Of a stretch of 64,000 nt of DNA, positions 37,328 to 50,086 are shown piece after piece. Each line of letters opens with the position of its first letter. The first letter of the stretch is position 1. The stretch comes from Solea solea (taxonomy: Eukaryota > Chordata > Actinopteri > Pleuronectiformes > Soleidae): NCBI RefSeq assembly GCF_958295425.1, contig NC_081150.1, positions 5,579,001-5,643,000 of the forward strand. Direction: 5' to 3'. The translations under genes and the position numbers were made by a program. The notes beneath the pieces were generated by a model. It worked only from the letters and a program-made list of their open reading frames with translations. It ran no database searches and was not told the origin of the DNA.

Positions 37328-39960
37328 ATGTTCCAGCACTCTTCTAATGCTGGGGAGCTGTCCATGGTTTTGAGCTCCTGTCAAGCGGAAAAGAGAGCTG
37401 GAAGATTATGCAGAGTGGAGAGGAAAATTGCAAAGAGTGCCTCTTTACCAAATGTAAAACAGTCCAGCACTTCTGCAATTCTTATATCAGTGGGTTTAAT
37501 GTATGTATATATACATTTTAACTGAACAAAGGTTTATGTTAGCGTGAGGAAGCCAAACTTTAGTTCATTTTTATATTACCATTACATGCTAATGTCTCAA
37601 ACTGCAACACAGAATAATAATAGTGATGGTCTTATAGTGGGCAATACAATATGAAATATTTAAAGACAGGACATCTTTGTATACTGTATATTTGTGTTTG
37701 TGTTACACTACATTTGGGTAAGGGAAAAAAGTCTATTTGCATTTGTTGTACACTACAGACCATCAGATGGTATTATATTCCTCCCATTGCTCTTTCTCCC
37801 AACAGCCTGCTGCTGTGAGTGATGATGATTGTGCCTGCTTGTTACATGAAGCCAATCTAAATACTGATTTTGCAAAGGGACACAGGAAGAAAATACACAA
37901 CAAAAATAACCTAATACAATTCACAATGCAAAGATTAAAGTGACAGGGGGAAATAATCAAAGCACTAAATAGATTTGACTCATGCAAGCTTGTGTATCAT
38001 TGGGTATTAGCGCGATGAAAAACAACAGCACCAAAGCAAAGTAGTGTATGTGCACAAGATTAGAGTGATTTGGCATATCTAAATTCCACACACAGAGTCT
38101 GGCAGGCGTGATAAAGTGCCTTTAGTGTTGGGTCTAGACAGCGGTTCAGTTGGTGAGGTCCTGCCTTAGGGTGTAGACCTGATTTCTGACTTACATCAAC
38201 CCAAGAGGTCTCCTCACACTAAATCTGGGCATCAGAGAAAGTTTTAACATTAAAAGTACTGCAACAAAATGCAACATCCTAGCTGAGTCAGTGGGAAATG
38301 GCTTGAGGCACAAGAGCAACTTTTGACTGAGGCAGGACTGGGGGGAGAAGTGAAAAAAGGATAAATGACCTTCACTTGCTCTGTGAAGAATAAAAGGAGT
38401 TGAAAAGACCACTAAGAAACTGAGCACTATTTAAAACAAATCTGTGATGTCTTGAATGTCTTTGGTCGTTTCTGGTTGACCATTCCATTGTCAAGTTAAT
38501 CTTCAAAAAAAGAAAGGAAAAAAAAGTTATGAGACCGTTGTTTGACAAGGAAAACAGAGAGAGAGAGAGAGCGTGAGCAAGACTGTGAAGGACACAGAGC
38601 TAGAGTTAGAGGACATGCAAAAAACATATGTGTGTTCATTCTTAAAAATAAATAAATGAATGAAATAAAATATAATGGTAAACCTAAGAAATTCTTCAAA
38701 TATATCCCTAAAATCAAATACAATGGTGCCTCCAGCACCCTGGGTTTCTTGCACAAGGTTTCCTGCCCTCCTTTCCTCTATACTAAAAGGCATAATAAAT
38801 GAATAATAACCCTTTGATAATGTCTTCAAACTGAATTCAACACAGGCCTCTGGTTTACTTCAATAGCAGCCCAGCTACTTGTTCTGTAATCATGGAAATG
38901 AATTTCCAGCTGCCACAACAACTGTTGTAATATTTAAAATGTATGATATGCAACAATGCAGAAAGTGTATTAATGATGGATGAAACATATTCTCAAAGCA
39001 TGTGGAGTGGCTTGAGATCATGCTGAGTAATCATTCACATCAGTGTAGTTTTTTTCTTTTTATGTTGTTGTGACATATGAGCATGAACTGACATCTATGG
39101 TGTGACAGGTCAACCAGTATCTCAACAGTATAATATGTTGCCAATACATATTTATTTTTTATCATTCAATGACTCTTTAATCTCAAACTATTTATTTTAA
39201 TCTAAAAAAAACTAAGCTGTTTTAGTTTTGCCACTTGACCCTTCATTAAACTGTCTCCAACAGCAACAATAACCAAATGAGTACAGCTATTACTGACACA
39301 GTAACCTAGCATTACATCTGTGGCCAAGAGTCATCGTTAACAATTACATTTGTTTGCAGCAAGACTGCAAAGAATATGTGAGGAAGGGAAAGTAAAGAAA
39401 ATGTACACTCTTCCCAAGCCAATCATGGATGCTACTGCGAATATCATGGCTCTGTCCTGCTCTGCACTGGATTTTAAAGGATTGTGTAAACTTTAAGGGA
39501 TCAATCATTTACTATCGCGTCAAGAATTACGAACTGCATGCTCTTGTAAACTTTGAACGAGTCGTTTATATTCTTCCATGAACTCCATGAGTATTTCACT
39601 GATTGCAATAAGCAACTTCACCCCGCGATACCTCTAAATCCCACACGCTTGTCTTGTAAAACAACCCAGCTGTTAAAAGAAATAAGACAATTTGTGTTGA
39701 TAGTCAAAGACACACTATGTAAAAGTGTTAAATTGGCTTTTGCTTTTACTGTGGAGTGTGTTTTTTTGCCATATGAGAACAGTAAAACAGTAAAAAAAAA
39801 ATGAAGGGAGAGCATAGTGGTATCTCCTCATTTCTGTAATCCTTCCTCTCTATCTCTTTTTTCACCCTATTGTTATTGTGTATACCGATGAAAAAGTGCA
39901 ATTTTCTCTCACACACATACTCGCACTGTCAATCTTTTACAGAAACCATTGACACCTCTA

Positions 39961-40045
39961 GGGCTCTAGCTCAGTTAGTGGCCTTGTGGTTCCACAGTCT
40001 GCCGTGATGGTAGGAGGTGTGGAGTGGAGTTTGAGCCTTAGCTGA
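39961..40045 (+). repeat. Possible tRNA-derived SINE head
   Basis: TAGCTCAGTTAGTGG resembles the A box of a tRNA gene, and GGAGTTTGAGCC about 60 nt on is a weak B box. The spacing is longer than in a tRNA and no cloverleaf is evident, so a decayed SINE is the better guess. Confidence 0.25.
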
Positions 40046-43000
40046 CTCTGCTCTGCATGATACTTTCTGTAGTCCTGTACAAAGGACATGCTCACTCTCC
40101 ATTTACTACAACCTGCTTACCCTCAGTTTGACCAAGGCTTATAAACCACAGATGATGCCACACTTGCTCAGCGTGTGTGCCCTCTCTTTATGCACACCGC
40201 AAATATCCATTATCTCCTCTGATTGTTTGCATTGCGTTATCACTCATGTAATCGCAGTGGTGGCACATTTACAGACTATCATATTTCTCAGAGAGGTGCA
40301 GAGTAGGCGCACGCCGCCTGTGTGTATCTTTGATTGAGGAAGAACACTAAAAAATATACAACACAAGTTGTAAAACCATGAATGCATCAGGCAGCACTGG
40401 TGCTGGAGAAGCAGCTGGTCTTTGGAGTTACCGAGTTGCTTGCTGTGGGGAAATTCACAAAAGTGGTTTAGTTGCCGGCAGATAAAAGAGCACCATCAAG
40501 TCAGAAGAGACGGATAATACTATACGTGTATCCAATATGGCTGTGTAAACACAAAAGCATCATGCAGTTGCTAATGATGGCAATGCCATATTGGTCAGTA
40601 AATCACAGAGAGATCAACAAATTATTGAACATGTGCTTGGATCTCTAACTTGATTTTGAGGTTAGGGCCAGTAAATAATTACAAGTAAACACACAGTATA
40701 TTGCTTTACCCGATGGTTAGAGCTGGAGACTTTGTAGCAAAGGGTTGATAATGTCGCTATATTGATGAGAAGGTGATGTATACTGATGTTGGGTGCACTT
40801 TGTTGGCAAGAAGAGCGGTTTTGCGATACAATGTCAACACTTCTGCTATGTACACGTGAGTCCTCCTTTAGCTTAGGAGAATGCAAGCAGAAACTGGTTC
40901 TGTCTGAAGATGAGCGATGATCACATAGAACCATCTGTATACAAACACTTTTACTTTGGCGTGAATTAAAACACGTGTGTGGATGTGCATCACTTGGCTC
41001 ACTGTGAGCTCGAACATACTGTATGTGCTGCAACCTCCTACAGCGTTATCAATAATAATGACTGTTCTCATAATCTTGTTCTACCGGCTCCACGCTGAAG
41101 GTCACGTGGGTTCTCGCTCTCTCACACACGCACATCAGGATGCTGATTGATCCTAATTATACTTATTTCACCTCAAATCCCAGCTGTCGTAATGCCCGCC
41201 TATCCAGCCCTCAGAGGCCATTACCAGGACAAAGTGATTACAATATGAAGGACATCTATTAGAATGCAATTTAGCCAGGTTAGATCCTCAAACAGGCCCA
41301 GCTAACCTCCTTAATGGACATTCATTTATCTCTTGTTGTTTGGATGCTGGCGTGTGTGAGGTCCGCCGCTTTGGCACTAAGGACGATGGATGTGATATCT
41401 AGATCAATAGGTCCGGCTTATGGGAAAAAATGTGATGGTGTACTGATGATAAGAGGGTGATATTTCATTGTAAATGTCAGTGTAATGTAACCGTCAATGC
41501 CCAGGGTGGGGGGACTGTATGCATAGACTCTAAGTAAGGTATTATACTGTATGCACACAATGACACATGAAGCTGTTTCTTCTTCTACTCTCTCTCACAC
41601 TGGTGAGAATCTATTTGAATAATGAGGAGAACCACCTGTCGGGTTCAGTTACCTTGACACACAGACTGTAGGCCTAACACCTACATACATCTGAAGGGAG
41701 GGAGTGAGCGAGAGAGTGAGAGACAAAGAGATGGAGAGCACATTCACTGCACTGCAGGGCACCTGCATGTTTTTTTAACCACATACCTCGGAGCTTGAAT
41801 AGACAATTGCGAGAGAGGTGCCACTGCTGTAATACTGCATCAATCACTGGCCTCACCATGAGAAACTGCTGCTCTGAGATGAGCTTCATCGCTCTCACTA
41901 GACCACGCGTTTAAAAAAAAACAAAAAACATACCGCTTGTAGAACACGTACTGCAGAGTATGTCCTCTTCGGTGAGTAATTTAATTCAAAAGCTCTTCAT
42001 CGTGACTTGACTTTATATCATTTCCCATTAGTATTTTTGAAGCACGGATGATCCCAGCACAAATGAAACAGTGAACCGCGACTATAATGTCACAGACCAC
42101 CGACTATAGGCTCTGTAGGTCTTTCTCACTTTATATGATTCTTCCCTCTCTGTCATATACATTCCACAGGCCTATCATCTGTGAACGCACATGCAACCTC
42201 ATTAACCTTATAGGCCAAATCCCACCAGGGCTTTCTTTGTGATGTTTCATCTAATAAACCACAGTCTGTACAAGAAGTACCAAAAAATTGAACGACGATA
42301 AGAAGGCTTCAGTACATGTATGAGGTAAAATACATGCAATTTCTTTAACCTTGTCCAACAAGTCTTATATCCAATGTGAGGGTAACGAAAATGTGTATTA
42401 CTGTATTAAACAGTGTTATTTTCTGACAGCAAATCGCCATGTTCAGACAAAGACTCTGTCAAACCCACACAAAGGATGAATGAAATGTCATTTTCCAGCA
42501 CTGGTAAAAGATGAAAGACGGATCAGAGTGTCCCGGTGACCTGGAATCATATGGCTTGATATAAAATATAGTGTTATAAGAGAACGTAGCATAAGTTTGT
42601 AAGTCAGATATCAACATTTTTTTTTTTTTTTTTAATACTTGGCACATCTTGCTAAGCTGTTTGTTCAGTCACATCAAGGTTAATGTAACAGAAAGTGTAA
42701 ACCTTCATCATGAAGTGAAATGTTGCTTTAAGTGTTACAGATAGAGGTAAGCAAAAGTTTTGGCAAGACACTTCCACCACCTGGGCGCCCAGGTACCCTG
42801 ACACCTGGCAGGGCCGACAGTGTGATAGCTAAGTGTTTCAGACTACAGCCAGATGGTTGCATGATGAGCGATCACACACGCAGACAAACGTGTAGTCACA
42901 AACACATGCAGTTTGGCATACACTTGCCTCGCACAAATAATTAATGTGAGCCAGATGCACTGCAGAACTGCAGTCTTAAAGTCATGCATATAAACAGATA

Positions 43001-43115
43001 CTGTCGATGTCTCGATGTACGAGAAGGCAAAAAGGCTTCGACACTTTATACGAGATACTATTTTGCACGTCACATCACACTGGACTTTAATGTGCAGGAT
43101 ATGATAAGTTATTAT

Positions 43116-43280
43116 TTAAAGGAATACGTCACCGATTTGCATTTAGCTTTGTATTACTAGAATAGTAACAAAGAAAAGAATGAAGAGATTTCTCAACTCA
43201 AGGGAAACTGAGGTTGGGAGCACAATTTTTCAAAAATACGACCCCTATTCTAGTAATACAAAACTAAAGTATTCCTTTAA
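43116..43280. mobile_element. Foldback MITE, 165 bp
   Basis: It starts TTAAAGGAATACGTCACC and ends ACTAAAGTATTCCTTTAA. Long inner arms, TTTGTATTACTAGAATAG on the left and CTATTCTAGTAATACAAA on the right, are perfectly complementary, so a single strand can fold on itself. TTAAAGGAATA...-type foldback elements are common in fish. Confidence 0.85.
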
Positions 43281-43410
43281 GATTTTTATGTCACTAACTT
43301 TACTATAAGTGAGTGATTCTATGTGATTTACATAATGTCAGTATGTGTCTGTACTTGGAGGATTATATGAGCAATTATTTAGCTCCAAACAGGTCATAAA
43401 CTGTGTCCCC

Positions 43411-43697
43411 TCACTCATTCCTCCATTTTTTGGTGTGGTAGTCGTCCTTCGGGCTGCTGCTGGTGGATGGCCTCTTGGAGCCACCTTGCTGCTTGGCCTC
43501 CTCCAAGAGCTTGTTCATTCCAAAGGGATCCTCCGAAAACTGGACCGGTCCTTCCCGCATGTGAGAGTGGTCGGTGCCTGTGGAGTCTTTTTTGGAGCAA
43601 ACCTTCTATTATGCATGAGAGAATCAAGGTCATCCATGTAGGCATCCGTGTCCGTGTTGTTGCTGGGCCTGAGCTTCACAAGACTCTCTTTGTGCAG
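43411..43697 (-). pseudogene. snw1: Decayed fragment of snw1 (SKIP) C-terminus
   Basis: SNW1/SKIP is a spliceosome component and transcription coregulator. On the minus strand two frames together give its C-terminal end. The first has KESLVKLRPS, NTDTDAYMDDLDSL and NRRFAPKK, resembling the SNW1 segment with YRPS, MYGDDLEAR and NRFVPDK. The second has REGPVQFSEDPFG, LLEEAKQQGGSKRPS and a lysine-rich end (KDDYHTKKWRNE then stop), matching REGPVQFEEDPFG and FLEEAKQHGGSKRPS. A frameshift at the six-A run (43588-43593) separates them. The upstream SKIP domain is absent. A run of 15 A lies directly upstream (43700-43714) and no poly(A) follows the stop. It could be a truncated retrocopy or a remnant of a duplicated locus; a sequencing error at the A run is possible. 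Confidence 0.8.
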
Positions 43698-43879
43698 TGT
43701 TTTTTTTTTTTTTTCAGTTTCTGTGGTGACACAGAATGATGGAGCGAAGGTTTAAGCATAATAGACATGCTAATAAAATGAGATGGCAGAGAACTTTAGG
43801 TTAAGGAATTACAGCCGCTTCTCTGATACATTAGTTTTGGTAGTGAGATAGTGAAGCAAATATTGAAAGACAATGGTTG

Positions 43880-44003
43880 GATTATGGACTTAAAGTTGTC
43901 CTTTTAGAAAGCTCCGCAGTCTCTCCTGGAGTCTGGAGTAAGTCTGGGGTGGTAGCCGCACTAGCAGTGGTTATGGCAACAGAAGTTACTCACTGGAGCT
44001 TTG
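43880..44003. mobile_element. Right-end fragment of the same element family
   Basis: The end AGTTACTCACTGGAGCTTTGA and the internal block GTCCTTTTAGAAAGCTCCGCAG match the copy at 33.9-34.3 kb. No left terminus is recognisable. Confidence 0.5.
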
Positions 44004-46184
44004 AGCAGTAATGGAACTGTCTTCAATAAGATGGTTCATATTGCTTAGTCAAACTTTTTTTTTTCTGTGGGAACACAGACAAAGGCCGAGCTCCAGACTT
44101 TGAATAGAAATAATGACAAAGAGAGAAAAGGAGCAAGAAAGAAAGGACAGAAAGACAAAGTGAGGCCCTTTGCCCCTCACAGCTACTCCAGCGATGAGGA
44201 GTGATTGATACAAAAGCTGGTGCAGAGGGACAAACAAAGTGATGAAAGCGCAGAGAATTTTGAAAAAAAAAAAATAAGAAAATGACACATTTAATTTGCA
44301 GAGTGAACGCCTGCTCATCAAAGCCACATTCAGTACAATGCTGAAGTAATTTTCTTTTCTTTTGTTCTTGATGCAACTGTGCCGAGAATCATACGGAGCA
44401 TAAATCATGTGGACATCTCTTAATTTTCCACCACACTTCCTGCAGCACTGTATGCTTTTAAGAGAGAGACTTATTTGTTTTTCAGGGAGGCCTTTGGAAA
44501 ATGGCTCTGTTTCTCTCCATCCGAGAGAAAGAAAGGAAGGGGACACAGCATGAGCACATTTCATGCAAGTTGCTCACATTTGGAACAAATTGCAGTAGAA
44601 GAAGAAGAAGAGTGGACACTGCCTTATGTTCCAGGCCTGACTCTTGGCCAGAGAGAGAGAAACCCCATTGCTCCCAGTCTTAACCTAAGTGCAGTGACAA
44701 GTAACACCCAGCACCACACCCTTTCTGTTGCACTGAGGCCAGTTCTTTCATATTCCCTACCTTCCATCTCCAGGGCAATCACTCATGTCACCAATGGTAA
44801 TGGAAGGTGCAGTCGTCACTTCAACCTAGCAAGAGAGAGCACCTTTTATTCCCTCATTGCAGTGACAGATGATTCCTGGATGCCATAGAGAGAAGGGGGA
44901 GAGAGAGAGAGTGAGAGAGAGATGTAATGTAAAGAGAGAGAGAAAGAGATAAAATACAAGGGAGAAGGGTAATGTTCAGGCCCGCTAATGTTTGCTTTCA
45001 AATTTGAAATAAAGCTGCTGTGGGGAGATAGGAGACAGATCAATCAATGCCCTGAGAATGGGGTTAGCATTCTGGTTCTAAGCAGGTGATTTGTCTATGA
45101 GGTGAAATGGAGTTGGACGTTCATACAGGAATAGTTATGAATATGGAAGCAGGCAGGGACTTTGAAAATGGAGCAGTTCAGGATGAAGCGCTCCAGTAAG
45201 CCACAGAGGCTGCAGTGGGACCTTGTGATGTTGTCTGCAAGGCAGCCATTTTTCATACTTGCTGTAGAAATTCCCCAACGGCGCCCCGGGTTCACTTCCT
45301 TTGGTATTTTATGTGCTGTGATCCTTCTTCCTCCGTAACTCTCTCTGACCTCTCTGCATCTAAATGAAGAGGACACAAACAAGGTAAAGGAGCTCGAAAG
45401 CTGTAGCTCATCCTATATCCAGGGAGAAGCAATGTGCTTGTACTTGATGCTCATATTTGTCACATCTTACTCTCTTCATAGATTACGCTTTACCATTACC
45501 ATTGTAGACTATATAGACCCAACAGCTATTGACTTGATTGTATGGTGTTGTTTATTAGATTGGGTGATTGGTGATCAATTTAACAATCGATTCATTCAAC
45601 AAACAGGGGCCTCAGTAGCATATGGAAGAACCATACACAGCCACAACAGCCTGGCACCTCCTCAGCACGCTGGTCACCAGCCAATGTGGTTGTGTTGGTC
45701 ACAAGTATTGTTACTAGAAATAATCGACCAAACATTTTTTTTTTTTTGCCAGGGTTTCATCATAAAAAGTGGGCATGGTTTAATATAGATTAGTTTGGAA
45801 AAATGTCTATCGCATTCTAGAAACGAAAGACTCTCTAACGTGACAAATGATTGACAACATGAACATGCACATGTTAAAATGTACATTGTTGTATTCAGCT
45901 TGTGGTAATGTATGTGACTTCCTCCAAAGTTAAAGAGCTTTCAAATCAAAATGTCTTCTTGGTGCATTCACAGCATGAATAAAATGGTGTCAAGGTGATG
46001 ATGGAAACATCACATTCAATGTACATATGGCATTGAGTATTGTAATAAGATCTCTTCTTTACAGCAAGGACACTAAATTGATAGTCTAACTGGAACAAAT
46101 TCTGAAAAGAGACTATAGGAAAACTCATGTACGTAGCATAACATGAATATACTCCCTCCACAGACACCTTGTAGCAGATATTAC

Positions 46185-46260
46185 ATTACATGCCACATTA
46201 CATGTCATTTAGCAGACGCTTTTATCCAAAGCGACTTACAATAAGTGCATTTAAACATTT
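46185..46260. repeat. Conserved teleost repeat block (CATTTAGCAGACGC type)
   Basis: TCATTTAGCAGACGCTTTTA then TCCAAAGCGACTTACAATAA is a block found in very many copies in fish genomes and is nearly undiverged here. I do not assign a family. Confidence 0.65.
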
Positions 46261-46527
46261 GGGTACAAATAAGTGCTAGTCGTAAGTGTGATGTATAGGT
46301 TTTTTTTTTGGTTTGTTTTTTTTTTTATTGTTTTTTTTGTCGTCGTCGTCATCGTCTTAGTCGAGGTAGAGTCGGAAGAAATGTGTTTTAGTCGGCGGCG
46401 GAAAATGTGGAGGCTTTCCGCTGTCCGGATGTCGATGATATATCAACAAAAAAGGACAGTGATTGGTAACTTCAGGAAATGTTTGAGATTTGCATTATAA
46501 AATACTGACAGTAATTTGCCTTTGGGC

Positions 46528-46600
46528 TACAGCCAGCAGTCACTTAGCTTAGCTTAGCATAAAGACGGGAAATAAGGAAAAAAAGCTCTGTCTGCAGAAT
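46528..46600. repeat. Teleost interspersed repeat fragment (AGCTTAGCTTAGCATAAAGA)
   Basis: CAGCCAGCAGTCACTTAGCT then TAGCTTAGCATAAAGACGGG resembles a block that recurs widely in fish DNA. The family is not identified. Confidence 0.45.
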
Positions 46601-47799
46601 GGATCAAAATCACAATGAAGCATGCAGACAATGGAAACTGTGTAGCAGACATGCAGCCAGGAGTGGAGGGTGGTGGAGGAAGGGGAAATCTGTGGGAGTG
46701 GAATCTTCCATCATAGAGAAGAGGGTGTTGGTGCATTCTATTTATTTTAAATGTAACATTTTATGCGTAATGTGTGTTAGGACTTATTTCAGCTTCAACT
46801 GCATGTGTGTGGGCCCATACGCGATCAAATGCATCACCCTGATTGTAGGCATTAGCGAAGGACAAACACGATTCATTCTAAAATTGAAGTGCAATTTAGT
46901 GCATCCAGTTTGTTGTTGAATCATGCCCATCCAGCCCTAAATCAAGCCATACCCTATGAATCAGCTGTGTCCTTGTGATTCATTGCAGCTGATTTGGATC
47001 TGAAATGTCCTTCCCTCCCACTTAAGCTATCTGATTGGCTTCCTGGTGCAGCTTCCTCCCATCTCGTTCCATTTGTCTAATGAAGAAACTATTGATTAGC
47101 CATTCAGACGGATGGACAGACAGATGCACCGTACAGTATATAGTGATTAAGAGTGGAATAAGTATACAAATACATACAAAAACAATGCAGTTGTAGACAG
47201 GCGGACTGCCAGTGTGTGTGTGTCTGTGTGTGTATAAGTGAGGCTGCATCATACAAGGTGGGGCACCCAATTTTAAATAATTAATTAATTCCATAAAAAA
47301 TCATCACTAGACTATTAAAATATACACTTTTGTGGCAATTGAGATTTTACGGAAACTGCATCAATGTATGCAGTTAACAATTAACACTCTGCAGGAAAAC
47401 CACACTTCTGTCGCCGCCTCGTTAGAGGGACTGCTGTGCACTTCCATGATCAGAAAAGTTAGATGACAATAGGTAAAAATACAGTATGTCGTGGCACAAT
47501 GAAGAAAGTATTTGTCATCAATTGGCTGCTTTTGTCCAAACTGAGGTGGATTATACTTTGTTTTCTTATCGACCTGATGGTTCGCCTTAAGATTTAATAT
47601 GGAAATGCATTATTCTTAGTCCTAACATCGGACCCTTCTAATTTCAGGTGAAATGTCTTAGAAAGTATTAATGACATTTCATTTCACTTTAGATGGATTC
47701 TGTGTTTACAGTCACTAACATAAACAGTAAACATGTTTTTGTGAACATGATAGCAGGCTGACAATAGCATGTAGCTCAGAGCATTAATAATAAACAATA

Positions 47800-48560
47800 A
47801 TAATGACTTGGCACCTTTCACAAAACCCAAGGTCAGAACAAACACAATTAGCTGGCAAAAACCTGCAGGAACAGAGTTGGAGAGTTGGTGCCTGGCAAAT
47901 AGCCAGAGGGAGTGAGCTCTGAGCTGCGACACTGAGAGACCTGTTGCCAAAGGTTTGCATGCTGGTGCGGGGGATGGAGATCAGCAGATCACAGGTTCCG
48001 GGAGGGGTGGCAAACATGAAGGAGGTCCGAAAGGTAATGTGGAGTGAGTGAATGAAGAGATTTATAGCAGAGGAGGAGAAACTTGAAGGTGATCCGGAAC
48101 TTAGCGTGGAGCCGGTGCAGATGTTTCAGCATGGGGGTGATGTGCTGCCATGGTTAGGTCTGAGCGAGAATCCTGGCAGCTGAGTTGTGAACATGTCGAA
48201 GCCTTTCCAGTGTTTTATTGGAGAGCCCATACAGAACAGCATTGCAATAGTCCGGGCGTGATGTTATGAATGCATGTATGAAGGTCTCAGCCACAGAATC
48301 AGGGGGTGACTACAGGGGTCGGGAGATATTTATAAGGTAGAAGGAGGAGGATTTGGTGACACAAGTGATATGTGTCAAATGTTAGAGTGGAGTCCATCAC
48401 AACACACACACAACCAAACTGCATTCTCCAATCATGTTTAATGAGGAACCTAGTTTTTCCCATATTGCATTTGTTACCTACTACAACAAGTATTTGAGGC
48501 ACAACTCTCACCTGGAAGTGGAGATGAAGGTGTTGGTGTTTGGTGTTGGAGCAAAAAAAT
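47800..48560. repeat. Long teleost interspersed repeat remnant
   Basis: Landmarks GGAGCCGGTGCAGATG, GAGAATCCTGGCAGC, GCATTGCAATAGTCCGG, GGTCTCAGCCACAGAATCAG and GATTTGGTGACA follow, in order, a repeat often met in fish sequence. It is diverged and non-coding in this copy. I could not decide its class; a LINE 3' region is possible. Confidence 0.5.
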
Positions 48561-50066
48561 CGACCAAGCACTATGGCCAGTGTGTTTCAATGCCACTATG
48601 AAGATATACACACTTTTTTTTAAGGTGTATTGCTGCAACACAGTGTTTTTTCAAAGGAGAAGTTGTTGATGCTATGTGGAAAGAAATACAATATTTTCCA
48701 AGCTGGAACCAGGTGCTTATAGTGCCTAAAGTTAACCATTTGATAATTTTCCCAAAAGCAATTAAACACTATACGTTTGATATGTCTATTTCTATGTCCC
48801 TATTCCACAGAAAATCTAATCTACAATGCAGTTGTGTGGGAAACGTGGAACTGTAAACTCTTAGTGAGTCAGCATTTTCAGTAGTCTGATCACAAAGATA
48901 AAATTGAAGAAAATACCAATTGTCCTCTTAAACCCTGCTGCAGCACGAGTAGGTCAGTCGATATAGATGCCGGCTGGGCAGCCAAACTTTGTTCAAACTT
49001 GAACAAAAATCCAAGCTGAGACGTCAAATTTTGAAAGAAACATGAAATATGAACCTGAATTAGAGAAAAGTCTGGAGATCTAAAATATATATTTGATTTG
49101 AAGAAACAGTCCAACTTCAAAAAAGAAAAAGTGGAGTCTTTGAATTTTTCACTCTGATTAAACATACGACTTCAAACAAGAGCTGGAACAAGGTGCTATA
49201 TTGAACCGTCAGTATGGATTAAGATGCTCCCTTTTACAATTGTAAAGAAACTTAATACTGGAGGCTTCATTTTGAGAGGCTGAAATCAATTTTTATATAA
49301 GTTTATTTTCTCTTTATAAGAATTGTTCAAATACTCAGAAAGTCACACCAGATTAGGTTTATAATTTAAAACTATGCAGTTTAATAATGGAACAAGTATT
49401 TTTTTTTTTTAAATCTTTTCATTACATTCATGCTGTGTTCTCTGTGTTGCCCTCCAAGTTACTCCTACCAGTTGAGTATGCGCCTCACCCACTGCCTCCC
49501 TCTCCTCCCTCTAGTAAAACCCCTCTAAGACAGGGCTGTAAGGGAGCTGATCTCCTTTGATTCTCTCAGATGAGGAGGAGACAGAAAGACGGAGGGACAT
49601 AGAGACTAGAAGAGAGAGAGACAAGGTGGGGAAGAAAAAAAAGGAGCCCCAGTCCTCTCATCCTGCTGCCAGACCACTTGTTTCCCTCAGAACTTGTGCA
49701 TTCTTCCCAGGGCTAGAGTGATGTGATATGGTGAGCACGGGGGAGAAATGGGAGGAGGTGGGGGAGAAAGAAAGGTGTGAGGAGAGGCAAGAACAGGCTC
49801 TGCATACACACTGAGATTTGGTGGACAGAAGAAGAATAAAGATAAAGAGTGAAAAAGTCAATTTTGTGATAAAAGAGGAGATTGAGTCTCTATTATACTT
49901 AATAATAATTATGTTTTTCTTTCTTTCTCTAGGTCTGATTCACATAAAATAGATTTGGTATAGGTAGAAAAGAGTGGTTCATATTATCATATTATTAATT
50001 GTAATTACAAGCCAGTGACCAGTCCTGTTATGTATAAAGAACTTTAGCTGCAGCGATAGCAGTCGA

Positions 50067-50086
50067 CTGCTGCTGCTGCTGCTGCT
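50067..50086. repeat. (CTG)n trinucleotide run
   Basis: Six to seven CTG units. Similar short triplet runs are at 2401-2418 (CTG), 26564-26582 (CTC) and 62795-62812 (GAT). None lies in a recognised coding frame. Confidence 0.95.

Noticed and set aside
37091..37384. Three overlapping frames on both strands over the 72-bp repeat
   Set aside because: A short-period repeat keeps frames open on both strands; none has a recognisable product.
38141..38200. tRNA A-box-like sequence (GCGGTTCAGTTGGTGAGG)
   Set aside because: No B box at the right distance and no cloverleaf; too weak even for a SINE call.
44049..44564. 171-codon minus-strand frame
   Set aside because: Rich in Phe/Leu/Ser from poly-purine DNA (a run of A and GAAA on the plus strand). 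No family resemblance.
44475..44888. 137-codon plus-strand frame
   Set aside because: No recognisable domain, low-complexity stretches (EEEEE), no splice or promoter context. Probably chance or at best noncoding transcript sequence.
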